This document shows positions 54,744 to 62,745 of a stretch of 64,000 nucleotides of DNA, piece by piece. This DNA comes from Chryseobacterium soli. Lineage in GTDB: Bacteria > Bacteroidota > Bacteroidia > Flavobacteriales > Weeksellaceae. Location of the stretch: assembly GCF_000737705.1 (NCBI RefSeq), contig NZ_JPRH01000001.1, forward strand, positions 496,001-560,000, in the 5' to 3' direction. A model generated the notes under the pieces. It made no database searches, was not told the origin of the DNA, and saw only the letters and a program-made list of their open reading frames with translations. Position 1 is the first letter of the stretch; every line of letters starts with the position of its first letter. The position numbers were made by a program, and so were the translations under genes.

Positions 54744-54827
54744 GCCCTGGTGGTGGAACTGGTAGACACGCAGGACTTAAAATCCTGTGTTCGTAAGGAC
54801 GTGCGGGTTCAAGTCCCGCCCGGGGTA
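54744..54827 (+). tRNA. tRNA-Leu (anticodon TAA), copy 2
   Basis: Identical to copy 1 over 84 bases as read, although the Gly gene before it has decayed. Confidence 0.96.
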
Positions 54828-54829
54828 CT

Positions 54830-54866
54830 AAAATCTCTCTGTAACTTTGTTATAGAGAGATTTTTC
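54830..54866 (+). terminator. Terminator of tRNA block 2
   Basis: Same hairpin as block 1 but with a paired change (AATCTCTCT with AGAGAGATT in place of AACTCTCT with AGAGAGTT), so the stem is conserved by compensation. Confidence 0.88.
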
Positions 54867-54916
54867 ATTTAAAGAGGGTCATTAAACAGTCTTTTTACGG
54901 TTTAATCATTATCGTA

Positions 54917-54946
54917 TTTATCTTACGGTAAAATGTCCTATATTTG
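54917..54946 (+). promoter_or_regulatory. Promoter of tRNA block 3
   Basis: TTTA (54917-54920), 18 bases, TATATTTG (54939-54946); tRNA starts 44 bp on. Confidence 0.65.
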
Positions 54947-54989
54947 TAATTCAAACAGCGAAACAAACGCTTAAAAAAATAAACAATCA

Positions 54990-55074
54990 GCGGATGTGGT
55001 GTAATTGGTAGCCACGCCAGACTTAGGATCTGGTGCTGTGAGGCGTGGGGGTTCGAGTCCCTTCATCCGCACCA
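54990..55074 (+). tRNA. tRNA-Leu (anticodon TAG), copy 3, CCA encoded
   Basis: As copies 1 and 2 but with one C-to-T change in the variable arm (GCTGTG for GCCGTG). The 3' end ACCA encodes the CCA tail, unlike the other copies. Confidence 0.96.
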
Positions 55075-55078
55075 CACA

Positions 55079-55122
55079 AAAACCCTCTCTGTGAAAACTT
55101 CACAGAGAGGGTTTTGCTTTTT
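55079..55122 (+). terminator. Terminator of tRNA block 3
   Basis: 17-bp perfect stem (55079-55095 with 55099-55115), 3-base loop, then T-rich tail. The remaining 260 bp to the next gene show no feature but the promoter box at 55382. Confidence 0.88.
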
Positions 55123-55381
55123 ATAGGGGTTGTTTTAAGAAAAGAGGTAAATTAAAAATGCCTGTAAAGTAGCATAGACATTGCTCTTCATCGAATCAAT
55201 CATGATTGATTCTCCCCTTTGCTCCCTGCATATTCATAATAAAAATAAAGTCTTTGCATCAAAGAAGTCATTTAAAATACTGCTGTATTTATATTCACTT
55301 CATAGATTTTGACTGAAAAACAATCATCTGTACCCAGAATAATACTAACTTCTGTATCTGTGTCTTAACAATAAGAGTCTA

Positions 55382-55389
55382 TAACTTTG
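55382..55389 (+). promoter_or_regulatory. -7 promoter box before the 117-residue protein
   Basis: TAACTTTG with TCTG at 55357-55360 as a possible -33 box. A TTG at 55387 lies inside this box, so the ATG at 55411 is the likelier start. Confidence 0.55.
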
Positions 55390-55410
55390 TTTGAAGATAA
55401 AGAAAAGCAT

Positions 55411-55764
55411 ATGGAAACGATTAGTCAGTACCAATATAGTGAAGTATATATTTCAGACATGGTGGCCTTGAAAAAGATATTTATTCAGCGCACCGGTACT
55501 CAAAAAATAACCGCTGGTTTTGGAATTCCTTTTCTATTAATCAAAAAGAAAAACGAAATTTTAGCTTTTGCCAGCCTTATTATTAATGAAAAGGGAGGAA
55601 TAGGCTTTACGATATATGAAAACAGAAATCTGACATCTTCTGAAAAGAAAAATTTTGCTCTTCGCGCTGAAGTGTACAGTAAGAAAAATAGTACCCCGAA
55701 TTTCCGCAATCCGGAACAGTTAAAAAGCAGCATACAACGGATGATCGAATGGCTTAACGACTGA
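55411..55764 (+). CDS. Hypothetical protein
   Basis: Not recognised. The 117-residue soluble protein contains a beta-rich middle (GFGIPFLLIKKKNEILAFASLII, then GGIGFTIYEN) and a basic helical C-terminus. It might be a small GNAT-like or sensor-type fold, but no motif proves it. It is 55 bp upstream of the MocR-type regulator and read in the same direction. Confidence 0.65.
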   Translation: METISQYQYSEVYISDMVALKKIFIQRTGTQKITAGFGIPFLLIKKKNEILAFASLIINEKGGIGFTIYENRNLTSSEKKNFALRAEVYSKKNSTPNFRNPEQLKSSIQRMIEWLND

Positions 55765-55819
55765 TGGTCCATGTATTGACGGATAAAGTTGTACATTTAT
55801 TTAAAACTCTTCTTCATTA

Positions 55820-57235
55820 ATGGCCAAAGATATTCTCTACTTAAAAATCGCAAAAGCAATTACCGAACAGATTCATAGCGAAACCCTGCAGTTCGGAGAC
55901 CGGCTGCCCTCACTGCGCAGTGCTCAAAAACTGTATAATGTAAGTCTTAATACCATAAAGCTTGCCTATATGGAGCTCGAAAGCCGTTCCCTGGTTGAGT
56001 CCAGGCCGAAATACGGATATTTTGTCAGCCAGACCTCCCAACGAAAGCTGGCGCTTCCCAGTATTGCAAAAATTAAAGAATCGGAAATAGAAAAAAATCC
56101 ACAAGATTTAATTGATAAAGTATTTGGTACGATTTCCAATCCTGATCTCACTCAGTTTGCGTTGGGAATTCCCGGGAAAAGCTTTCTGCCGCTTGCGAAA
56201 CTGAAGAAAAGCATCATTAATGTGATCAAAAATAAAAACGACAGCGGAACGAATTACGAACCTGTTCAGGGGAGTGAGCAGTTAAGGCGGGAAATGGCGA
56301 AATGGGCGCTGGTACTGGAAGGTAAAATTACAGAAGACGATCTGGTCATCACTTCCGGTGCGATGAATGCAATTTATAATTGCCTGATGGCCGTTACCAA
56401 ACCCGGGGATTCTGTCGCGGTAGAAAGTCCGGTATACTTTGGAATCCTTCAGGCTATTCAGCTGTTGGGATTAAAAGCGGTAGAAATACCTACCCATCCT
56501 ATATCCGGGATTGATCTGGATGCACTGAAAAAAGCATTACCTAAACTTTCAGCCTGCTGTTTTGTGACCAATTTTAATAATCCGTTAGGGTTTCAGATGC
56601 CTGACGAGAATAAAAAAGAGCTGGTAAGGCTGATCACAGAATATAATGTGCCGCTGATTGAAGATGATCTGTACGGGAACCTGTATTTTGGTGCGGAAAG
56701 ACCGAAACCATGTAAATTTTATGATGAAGCAGGGCTGGTGATGTGGGTGGGTTCAGTATCTAAATCACTGGCACCTGGATATCGAGTAGGGTGGGTAGCT
56801 CCAGGACAATTCAAAGAACGGATTATCCGCCAGAAACTGGTACAGACCGTATGCAGTCCGTCTTTATATTCCGATGTGATTGCAGATTTTCTTGAACATG
56901 GCCGTTATGATCATCACTTGAGAATGTTCAGAAAGAAATTATACGCGAATTATCTTCAGATTCAAAAATCAGTCACAGAATATTTTCCGGACAACACTAA
57001 AATTTCTGAACCCAAAGGAGGTTTTATGCTGTGGCTGGAACTGGATAAAAGAATCTGTACTGAAGATCTGTACGATGAAGCACTCAGTAAAAAAATAAAC
57101 TTTGCCCCGGGAAGGATGTTTTCCCAATATAATCAGTATCAAAACTGTATGCGGTTGAATTATGCACTGGAATGGACAGACAGGGTAGAAAGCGACCTGG
57201 AAAAACTGGGTAAAATGATCAAAAACAGAATATAG
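55820..57235 (+). CDS. MocR/PdxR-type regulator (GntR winged helix plus aminotransferase)
   Basis: A 471-residue fusion. Residues 1-70 form a GntR-type winged helix (FGDRLPSLRSAQ, SLNTIKLAYMELESRSLVE). Residues about 100-465 form a fold-I aminotransferase with NFNNPLG, DDLYGNLYF and the PLP lysine in SVSKSLAPGYRVGW. Such proteins sense PLP or amino-compound adducts and regulate neighbours. Target genes are unknown; the GG-peptide downstream or the small protein upstream are candidates. Confidence 0.92.
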   Translation: MAKDILYLKIAKAITEQIHSETLQFGDRLPSLRSAQKLYNVSLNTIKLAYMELESRSLVESRPKYGYFVSQTSQRKLALPSIAKIKESEIEKNPQDLIDKVFGTISNPDLTQFALGIPGKSFLPLAKLKKSIINVIKNKNDSGTNYEPVQGSEQLRREMAKWALVLEGKITEDDLVITSGAMNAIYNCLMAVTKPGDSVAVESPVYFGILQAIQLLGLKAVEIPTHPISGIDLDALKKALPKLSACCFVTNFNNPLGFQMPDENKKELVRLITEYNVPLIEDDLYGNLYFGAERPKPCKFYDEAGLVMWVGSVSKSLAPGYRVGWVAPGQFKERIIRQKLVQTVCSPSLYSDVIADFLEHGRYDHHLRMFRKKLYANYLQIQKSVTEYFPDNTKISEPKGGFMLWLELDKRICTEDLYDEALSKKINFAPGRMFSQYNQYQNCMRLNYALEWTDRVESDLEKLGKMIKNRI

Positions 57236-57308
57236 ACCATAATCATATGAACGTTATAGTTATGGCAGAATTATTCTTATTTTAGAATAACAATAACCAC
57301 ACAAAATT

Positions 57309-57482
57309 ATGATCATGAAGAATTTAAAAAAACTAGACAACAATGAACTGAAAACTATTTCAGGTGGCGGACTGCTTGATCCGGTATGTCAACTTATCTG
57401 TACATTAGCAGATTCAGGATTACTGAATTTAACGCAGGTTCAAATGCTGCTGTGTCCTGATTTGGATTGCTCGAAAATGTAG
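57309..57482 (+). CDS. Bacteriocin-like peptide with double-glycine leader
   Basis: A 57-residue ORF: MIMKNLKKLDNNELKTISGG is a leader of the GG type cleaved by peptidase-containing ABC exporters. The mature part would begin GLLDPVC and has four Cys (27, 31, 49, 54). Leaders of the MKNLKKL...GG form mark the Chryseobacterium bacteriocin-like peptides. The start may also be the ATG at 57315. No exporter or immunity gene is in the window. It is 73 bp after the MocR gene. Confidence 0.8.
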   Translation: MIMKNLKKLDNNELKTISGGGLLDPVCQLICTLADSGLLNLTQVQMLLCPDLDCSKM

Positions 57483-57491
57483 CTCAACTGG

Positions 57492-57540
57492 ATAAAAAAA
57501 GATATTAGAACTTGGATCATGTTATCCTCGTTCTAATATC
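57492..57540 (-). terminator. Terminator of the secreted phosphatase gene
   Basis: GATATTAGAAC (57501-57511) and GTTCTAATATC (57530-57540) with inner GGAT/ATCC. On the minus strand a T-run (57500-57494) follows, 40-80 bp past the stop. Confidence 0.85.
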
Positions 57541-57579
57541 AAAATTTAAATCTAATTACTTTACTGTGTGTTCTATAGG

Positions 57580-59433
57580 CTATTTTTTAATAAATGTTTT
57601 TGTTAATGACTTTTTTCCGCCGCTGATTCTGATGAAATAAACCCCGGCTGAAAGATTGCTGATATTAATCTTTTCATCATAAAATCCTTTTGAAGAGTTC
57701 AGCTTTTGAGATAAAACGAGCGATCCTTTAGCATCGGTAACTGCGGCCTGAACTTCTTTTTCTGCTGAAGTAAATTTTACATTTATGCTTTGGGATGCCG
57801 GATTAGGATACAGCATAAAATCGTTTTCCTGAATCATCTGATCCTTTGTGGATAAACTGCTGTTTGAGCAGGCAGGAACCCGGTTCATACCATCAATTCC
57901 CCACGAAGCCTGAACAGGAATACACATCCAGTTTAAAACCGTTGGCAGATGGTCTGTTTCTCTGGTGGTTGACAGATAATTGTAAATTTTGAAGTTATTA
58001 GTGGTATTGGGTGTGCGGGTAGAAGTTCCTGTGATTGTACCGTTATTACTGTTCGGACTAGAGTCTATCAGCGTATTTCCTGAAGTTTCATTACATTTCC
58101 AGTCTGCAAGCAATTGAGAATAGTAAGGATGGGAAGGAGTAATATCCTGAGTGGCCCAATTAACCAATACATTATTGGGAAGAGCCGATTTCCAGATTCT
58201 GATATCTTTGTAAGAAGCGGCAAGGTTCTGTCCGTAAACATTAGTTCCGTCCTGATTGATGGTTAAAGGCAGCCCTGAATCTATATCTCCTATCGTATTC
58301 ATTTTAGCAAAAGTTACCGGAACTCCATCTTCATATAAAGTAACAAGACCATCCCTGTCAAAGCTTACAGCAATATGTTTCCATGTATTAACCTCCATTT
58401 TTCCGCCTACCAGATCGATTCTGTTGGTTCCGTCACCAATATTTATTTTAAAAGTCTGACCGCTATATCCGGAGATAATAAAGCCTTTGTTTTTACCGTT
58501 CGCCCAGTTTTTATTACCAATCATCACCGGATCACTTGAAAAAGCGGCATTAGGCTTTACCCAAAATTCAAGAGTAAAATCCTGGCTTGTTCCAAAATTA
58601 AAAGGAGTCTGGTTAGAAGGTTTTGCATAAGTTCCGGCCGGAAAATTAAGCTGGTTATGCGTTTTATTGACATCGATCACCGTTTTGCTGATCTGTTGAG
58701 GGATAAAATTCGGATTAGAATAGATGGTGAAAATATTTCTTTCAGAAAGGTTACCGCCGCCATGAGAGCTTTCTACAGCACCATGGTCTGTTGTCAATAC
58801 CACCATCCAGTCTTCATTACTGTAAGTGGACCTGTTTTTCATAGCATTAACGATTTCCCCAATGTAAGCATCTGTAGTCTGTATGGCTGAAACGTACTGC
58901 GGAATTCCGGAAGAAAATCCATATGAATGCCCGGCGTGGTCTACATCATCAAAATCAACAAATAAGATATCAGGATTATCATTCTGGAGAGCATTTACAG
59001 ATGCATTTTTTACCGCAAGGTCACTGCCTAAATTAGATTTTACATCTGCGGTACGGATGATCTTATCATTAATAGGCGCCCAGTTTGCCAGAGAAATGGT
59101 TCGCAAATTGGGATTGTATGTTTCTGCTCTCGTTAAAAAATCGGGGTAATTAATATAGTTCGGATTGGTAAAATTATTATCCTGAACATTATGTTTCGTA
59201 TGCCATACACCCGTTAACATCGTACTCCAGCCATTTCCACTCCAAGTGGTTGCAGCACAAAGTCCGTCTATAGAATAAATAGATTTTGTGATCAGGCTCT
59301 GGATATTGGGAATAGAGGATGACATCATGACATCAGCGCGGCATCCGTCTATACCGATAAAAAGAACTTTCTTGGTTTGGGCACTTACCAGACAGCTCAG
59401 TAAGACAGCCATTGAAAATAGTTTTGATTTCAT
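57580..59433 (-). CDS. T9SS-secreted alkaline-phosphatase-superfamily enzyme with LamG domain
   Basis: A 617-residue protein: signal peptide 1-19; nucleotide pyrophosphatase/phosphodiesterase-type catalytic domain (about 20-250) with metal motifs GIDGCRAD, DDVDHAGHSYG and TTDHG, and a nucleophile Thr in AATTWSGNG. A LamG/concanavalin-like domain follows (about 265-440), then a C-terminal T9SS type A sorting domain (LYPNPASQSINV ... VYFIRISGGKKS). The ATG at 59433 or 59442 may be used. It probably frees phosphate from phosphodiesters, phosphonates or lipids outside the cell. Phased TTTACA repeats lie upstream. Confidence 0.9.
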   Translation of the reverse strand: MKSKLFSMAVLLSCLVSAQTKKVLFIGIDGCRADVMMSSSIPNIQSLITKSIYSIDGLCAATTWSGNGWSTMLTGVWHTKHNVQDNNFTNPNYINYPDFLTRAETYNPNLRTISLANWAPINDKIIRTADVKSNLGSDLAVKNASVNALQNDNPDILFVDFDDVDHAGHSYGFSSGIPQYVSAIQTTDAYIGEIVNAMKNRSTYSNEDWMVVLTTDHGAVESSHGGGNLSERNIFTIYSNPNFIPQQISKTVIDVNKTHNQLNFPAGTYAKPSNQTPFNFGTSQDFTLEFWVKPNAAFSSDPVMIGNKNWANGKNKGFIISGYSGQTFKINIGDGTNRIDLVGGKMEVNTWKHIAVSFDRDGLVTLYEDGVPVTFAKMNTIGDIDSGLPLTINQDGTNVYGQNLAASYKDIRIWKSALPNNVLVNWATQDITPSHPYYSQLLADWKCNETSGNTLIDSSPNSNNGTITGTSTRTPNTTNNFKIYNYLSTTRETDHLPTVLNWMCIPVQASWGIDGMNRVPACSNSSLSTKDQMIQENDFMLYPNPASQSINVKFTSAEKEVQAAVTDAKGSLVLSQKLNSSKGFYDEKINISNLSAGVYFIRISGGKKSLTKTFIKK

Positions 59434-59459
59434 AAAATTCATTGTTTAAAAAGAGAAAA

Positions 59460-59527
59460 GTTTACAAATAGTAATTAATATTTTAATAATTGTAAAATTA
59501 ATTTACTATTTGTAAACATATGTAAAC
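59460..59527 (-). promoter_or_regulatory. Phased TTTACA repeats and inverted repeat (Pho-box-like)
   Basis: On the minus strand TTTACA occurs at 59526-59521, 59516-59511 and 59496-59491, that is 10 and 20 bp apart. A 15-bp perfect inverted repeat (59460-59474 with 59503-59517) overlaps. It lies 25-95 bp before the phosphatase start. The TTTACA-N4-TTTACA pair resembles PhoP/PhoB boxes of other bacteria. Confidence 0.5.
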
Positions 59528-59545
59528 TTAAAGTTAATTAAAGAA

Positions 59546-59622
59546 TAAAAAAACGATAAGAAATTGAGGCTGAATGAATCAGTAAATGCTGAAAGAATAT
59601 ATTAAAGAATATCTTCAGCCTC
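59546..59622 (-). terminator. Possible terminator after the HAD gene
   Basis: GAGGCTGAA (59566-59574) pairs with TTCAGCCTC (59614-59622, within the last HAD codons), and a T-run follows on the minus strand (59554-59548). The 39-base loop is long. Confidence 0.45.
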
Positions 59623-60270
59623 AGAGATGGTATTGAAAATATAATCCGGATGTGATTTTTCAAGTTCCGTTCGGTTTTGCGCTCCGGAAAGAACGGCAAT
59701 GGTCAGCCCGCAGCCCGCATTTTTTCCTTCTTCAATGTCGATGACAGAATCTCCTGCTTTTAAGACTTTTTCAGGTTCCAGAATGTTGAATTTTTTCATC
59801 GCAAGATAAATCATTTCCGGACTGGGACGGCTTTCGGAAACATCATCTGCCGTTATCAAAGCGTCATAATGAATGTGCTCTTTCCAGTCGAGTTTGGTTA
59901 AAAGCTGTTGGGCAATTTCAAAAGTGTATCCCGTATTCAACACAATCTTCTTATTTTTAGCTTTCATGTTTACTAAAAAATCTTCAACACCATGAATGGG
60001 ATGTACGTCCAGATTCTGATAAGCTTCTTTTAACTGGTCTGAAAAATTTTCAAAAATAGGAAGTGCCTCTTCCTCATTCCCACCAATCTCATGTAATAAT
60101 CTGGTGATGGCTTCCAGTTTTTCCATTCCGGCACAGCAGGAAAGCACTTTTTCTAATGAAACCTGATAGCCATAATCATTCACTGCATCCTTCAGGGTTT
60201 TGTATACTACATTATCTTCATTAATTGTTGTTCCGGCCATATCCAGAACCAATAATTCTATGTTCTTCAT
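59602..60270 (-). CDS. Phosphonatase-like HAD hydrolase (TIGR03351 type)
   Basis: HAD phosphatase of 222 residues from the ATG at 60270 (60285 is also possible). Motif I LDMAGTT (9-15) has Met-Ala in the manner of PhnX (DWAGTT). Lys51 in CCAGMEKLEA lies where phosphonatase has its Schiff-base Lys (about 53), which suggests C-P cleavage of phosphonoacetaldehyde or a relative. Motif III/IV KAGDSVIDIEEG is intact. It follows the FAD oxidase gene by 7 bp. Confidence 0.87.
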   Translation of the reverse strand: MKNIELLVLDMAGTTINEDNVVYKTLKDAVNDYGYQVSLEKVLSCCAGMEKLEAITRLLHEIGGNEEEALPIFENFSDQLKEAYQNLDVHPIHGVEDFLVNMKAKNKKIVLNTGYTFEIAQQLLTKLDWKEHIHYDALITADDVSESRPSPEMIYLAMKKFNILEPEKVLKAGDSVIDIEEGKNAGCGLTIAVLSGAQNRTELEKSHPDYIFNTISEAEDIL

Positions 60271-60277
60271 TATTTTG

Positions 60278-61432
60278 TTATGCATAAATTGTATTGATAT
60301 TGAATTTTGAGAATCCTCCGCTTCCCGTCATTCCTTTCCCTCCGATACCGGTTACAATATGAATATTGGGAGAGGGATTGTGCTCGAAAATATCTTTTGT
60401 TTTACATTGAGAATAGATACCGGACCATCTTCTCTGGATCTCATAAGTAGGAAGGTCTATGATTTTTTTTGCTTCATTGATCATGAATTCATCGATTTCC
60501 ATATTAAGGTCATATCCTAGATCATCAACATCCTTTGCGTCGGCATATTCATGGGAATCTCCTAAAATAACAGAGCCGTCTAAAGCCTGTTTGAATAAAA
60601 TATGCACCCCAAATTTTTTTTCAAAAGAATTCGGATCTTCAAGAGATTTTATTTTTTCATAAGAAGCGCATTCCTGAAAAGATTCATACCTTCTGATGGA
60701 TAAACCGGTAAGAATGTTTCCCGGCAGTGAATAAATTCCCTGGGGTTTTGCCTGCAGCATCTGCAGTTTGGTTACTTCAAGATCGCTTTCATTGAAAACT
60801 GCCGGATATAACGTTTTGAATTCATGCCCTCCGCAAATAATAATCTTTGAAGCGGTAAATTCTATTCCATCTGCCGTTACAGCAATGCATTCCGTATCAT
60901 TTTCATAGGTTTCAATGGCGGTGGTATTGTAGAATATTTTTAATCCTGATTTTTCCTGAAGCAGCGTATGGAGCTTTACAATCATTTCAGCGGAATCCAC
61001 CGATAATTCCTGAGGGAAAAATAAACCTCCTTTACAGTAATCGGAGCGCAGGCCGTCGAATCGGTTGATGCATTCGCTTTTAGAAAGAAGAATAGATTCA
61101 TATTCATTGTTCTTATTAATTTCATATAATTCTTCTATCAGCTGGTGTTCCTCGTTATTGGATGCAATATACACAGAGCCGTTTTTGCGGACCGTAAGAT
61201 CAGCCTGTGCCTGCAATTCATTATAAATTGCTAAACTTTCTCTTCCGAAATTCTGCCATTTAAGATCCATTCCCGAAGGAACTACCTGCCCGAAATTTCT
61301 TACCGTGGCACCCTGAGGTCTGGAATTCTTTTCAAGGATTGCAACGGTAAGATTTTTTTTCAAAGCATGATACGCATGAAATGTTCCTAAAATTCCGCCT
61401 CCCACAACGATTAAATCGAATTTTGTTGTCAT
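60278..61432 (-). CDS. FAD-dependent oxidoreductase (TIGR03364 type)
   Basis: Glycine-oxidase-like amine oxidase of 384 residues. The FAD motif GGGILGTFHAYHAL (12-25) and a C-terminal GIGGKGMTGSGGF are present. Genes of this type travel with phosphonatase-like hydrolases, and related enzymes oxidise aminoethylphosphonate or its N-methyl forms to phosphonoacetaldehyde. Here it lies between DUF5690 (14 bp before) and the HAD gene, consistent with that two-step route. Confidence 0.88.
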   Translation of the reverse strand: MTTKFDLIVVGGGILGTFHAYHALKKNLTVAILEKNSRPQGATVRNFGQVVPSGMDLKWQNFGRESLAIYNELQAQADLTVRKNGSVYIASNNEEHQLIEELYEINKNNEYESILLSKSECINRFDGLRSDYCKGGLFFPQELSVDSAEMIVKLHTLLQEKSGLKIFYNTTAIETYENDTECIAVTADGIEFTASKIIICGGHEFKTLYPAVFNESDLEVTKLQMLQAKPQGIYSLPGNILTGLSIRRYESFQECASYEKIKSLEDPNSFEKKFGVHILFKQALDGSVILGDSHEYADAKDVDDLGYDLNMEIDEFMINEAKKIIDLPTYEIQRRWSGIYSQCKTKDIFEHNPSPNIHIVTGIGGKGMTGSGGFSKFNINTIYA

Positions 61433-61446
61433 TTTTATATTATTTT

Positions 61447-62745
61447 TTATACCATTTTCGAAGCATCGAAATGGATGTATTGATTATTATTTGATTTGGG
61501 TTTTGATTTTTTTCTGAATGCTAAAAAAGCGACCACGGATGAAATAAGGGCTGCTGCAACAATAATATAGTTCAGCTGTATATAAAAGCTAAGCCAAGAA
61601 GTTTGAGCCGAGCCGAAATTTTTATACAGAAGAATCAGTACACTTCCCAGATACCCGAAAGAATCTACAAAATAGATCAGGAAGCCTACATTTCCTTTAA
61701 TCTCAAATGCAGCAATCATCCGGTCGAAATAGATACCGTTGAACGGGATGTAACATACATACATGCCGAATCCGGAAAGAACCATCCATGGAAAAGGGGG
61801 CAAAGAACCGCTTTGAAATAAGTAGGTAGAAATACCCACTGTTCCTATCCCTGCAAAAAGAATGTAATGATAGTAGGTAAAAGCTTTTTGGTTGTTTTTA
61901 ACCTTTACCATACAGCTAAGAATTAAGAGCACCATAACTGCGATTGGAATCTCAGTCAGCGTGAAAATGGAGCTGTCAAACTGACTGTGCATATCATCCC
62001 AGATCTCCCGGTTGAAGTTGTCCCTGAAATCCCTTAAAACAGTAAGACTGATATACAAGACTGTAATACAGACCAGCGGAATGAAAAACTGACGGATTAA
62101 TGCCTTTCTCTCTGTTTTATGAAGCGGCTGCCTTTTGTTTTTTAAAGCAATATCCTCTTCATCGGGCTGAGGGAGTTTTTCAAGCATCCATCCGAAAAAC
62201 AGTAGGGGAATAATGAAAATCAAACCCGCTGCAAAAGGCATCCAGAATTCTGAAATAGTAAACGTATCCATCAGGAATTTCCCGATTGACTTTGTAAATC
62301 CTGAAGATACAACGAAGCTTGAACAGAGAAATAAGCCGATAATTTCGGTTGTTTTCCTTCCCTCAATATAAGAGAAAACAATGCCCCAGATCATCCCCAG
62401 CGGAATACCGTTCATAAACATAAAAATAATGTTATAAGGTGCCGGAACGACAGCAAATCCCAGGAGGGCAAGCTCTGCCATTGCAATAAAAAAGAACAGA
62501 TAAAAGATTCTCTTCTCCGGTTTCAGCTCTGAAATAAATCGGATGCCGATGAATTTTGAGATAAAATAACCTACAACCTGAGCGATAATAATCAGCACTT
62601 TATATTCTACTCCGAAATAAGAAAGGCCTTCGAAAGATGCCACTGTAAATGGTTTTCTAAAACCATACATGCAAAAGTAAACTCCAAAAGCAGCAAGGGC
62701 TGCTTTCAGGGTTATTCCTATTTTTTTGTTGCTGTTTTCTGTCAT
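61447..62745 (-). CDS. DUF5690 family membrane protein (MFS-like)
   Basis: Inner-membrane protein of 432 residues with about 12 helices. The opening ALAAFGVYFCMYGFRKPFTVA, the PLGMIWG loop and the two-half layout resemble major facilitator transporters such as sugar-phosphate antiporters. I recognise it as DUF5690, of unknown substrate. It overlaps the receptor stop by one base, so it may carry into the cytoplasm the compound imported by the receptor. Confidence 0.85.
   Translation of the reverse strand: MTENSNKKIGITLKAALAAFGVYFCMYGFRKPFTVASFEGLSYFGVEYKVLIIIAQVVGYFISKFIGIRFISELKPEKRIFYLFFFIAMAELALLGFAVVPAPYNIIFMFMNGIPLGMIWGIVFSYIEGRKTTEIIGLFLCSSFVVSSGFTKSIGKFLMDTFTISEFWMPFAAGLIFIIPLLFFGWMLEKLPQPDEEDIALKNKRQPLHKTERKALIRQFFIPLVCITVLYISLTVLRDFRDNFNREIWDDMHSQFDSSIFTLTEIPIAVMVLLILSCMVKVKNNQKAFTYYHYILFAGIGTVGISTYLFQSGSLPPFPWMVLSGFGMYVCYIPFNGIYFDRMIAAFEIKGNVGFLIYFVDSFGYLGSVLILLYKNFGSAQTSWLSFYIQLNYIIVAAALISSVVAFLAFRKKSKPKSNNNQYIHFDASKMV

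Noticed and set aside
57271..57290. TTATTCT/AGAATAA inverted repeat before the GG-peptide as a terminator of the MocR gene
   Set aside because: The stem is only 7 bp, AT-only and without a T-run; it may be an operator but nothing supports it.
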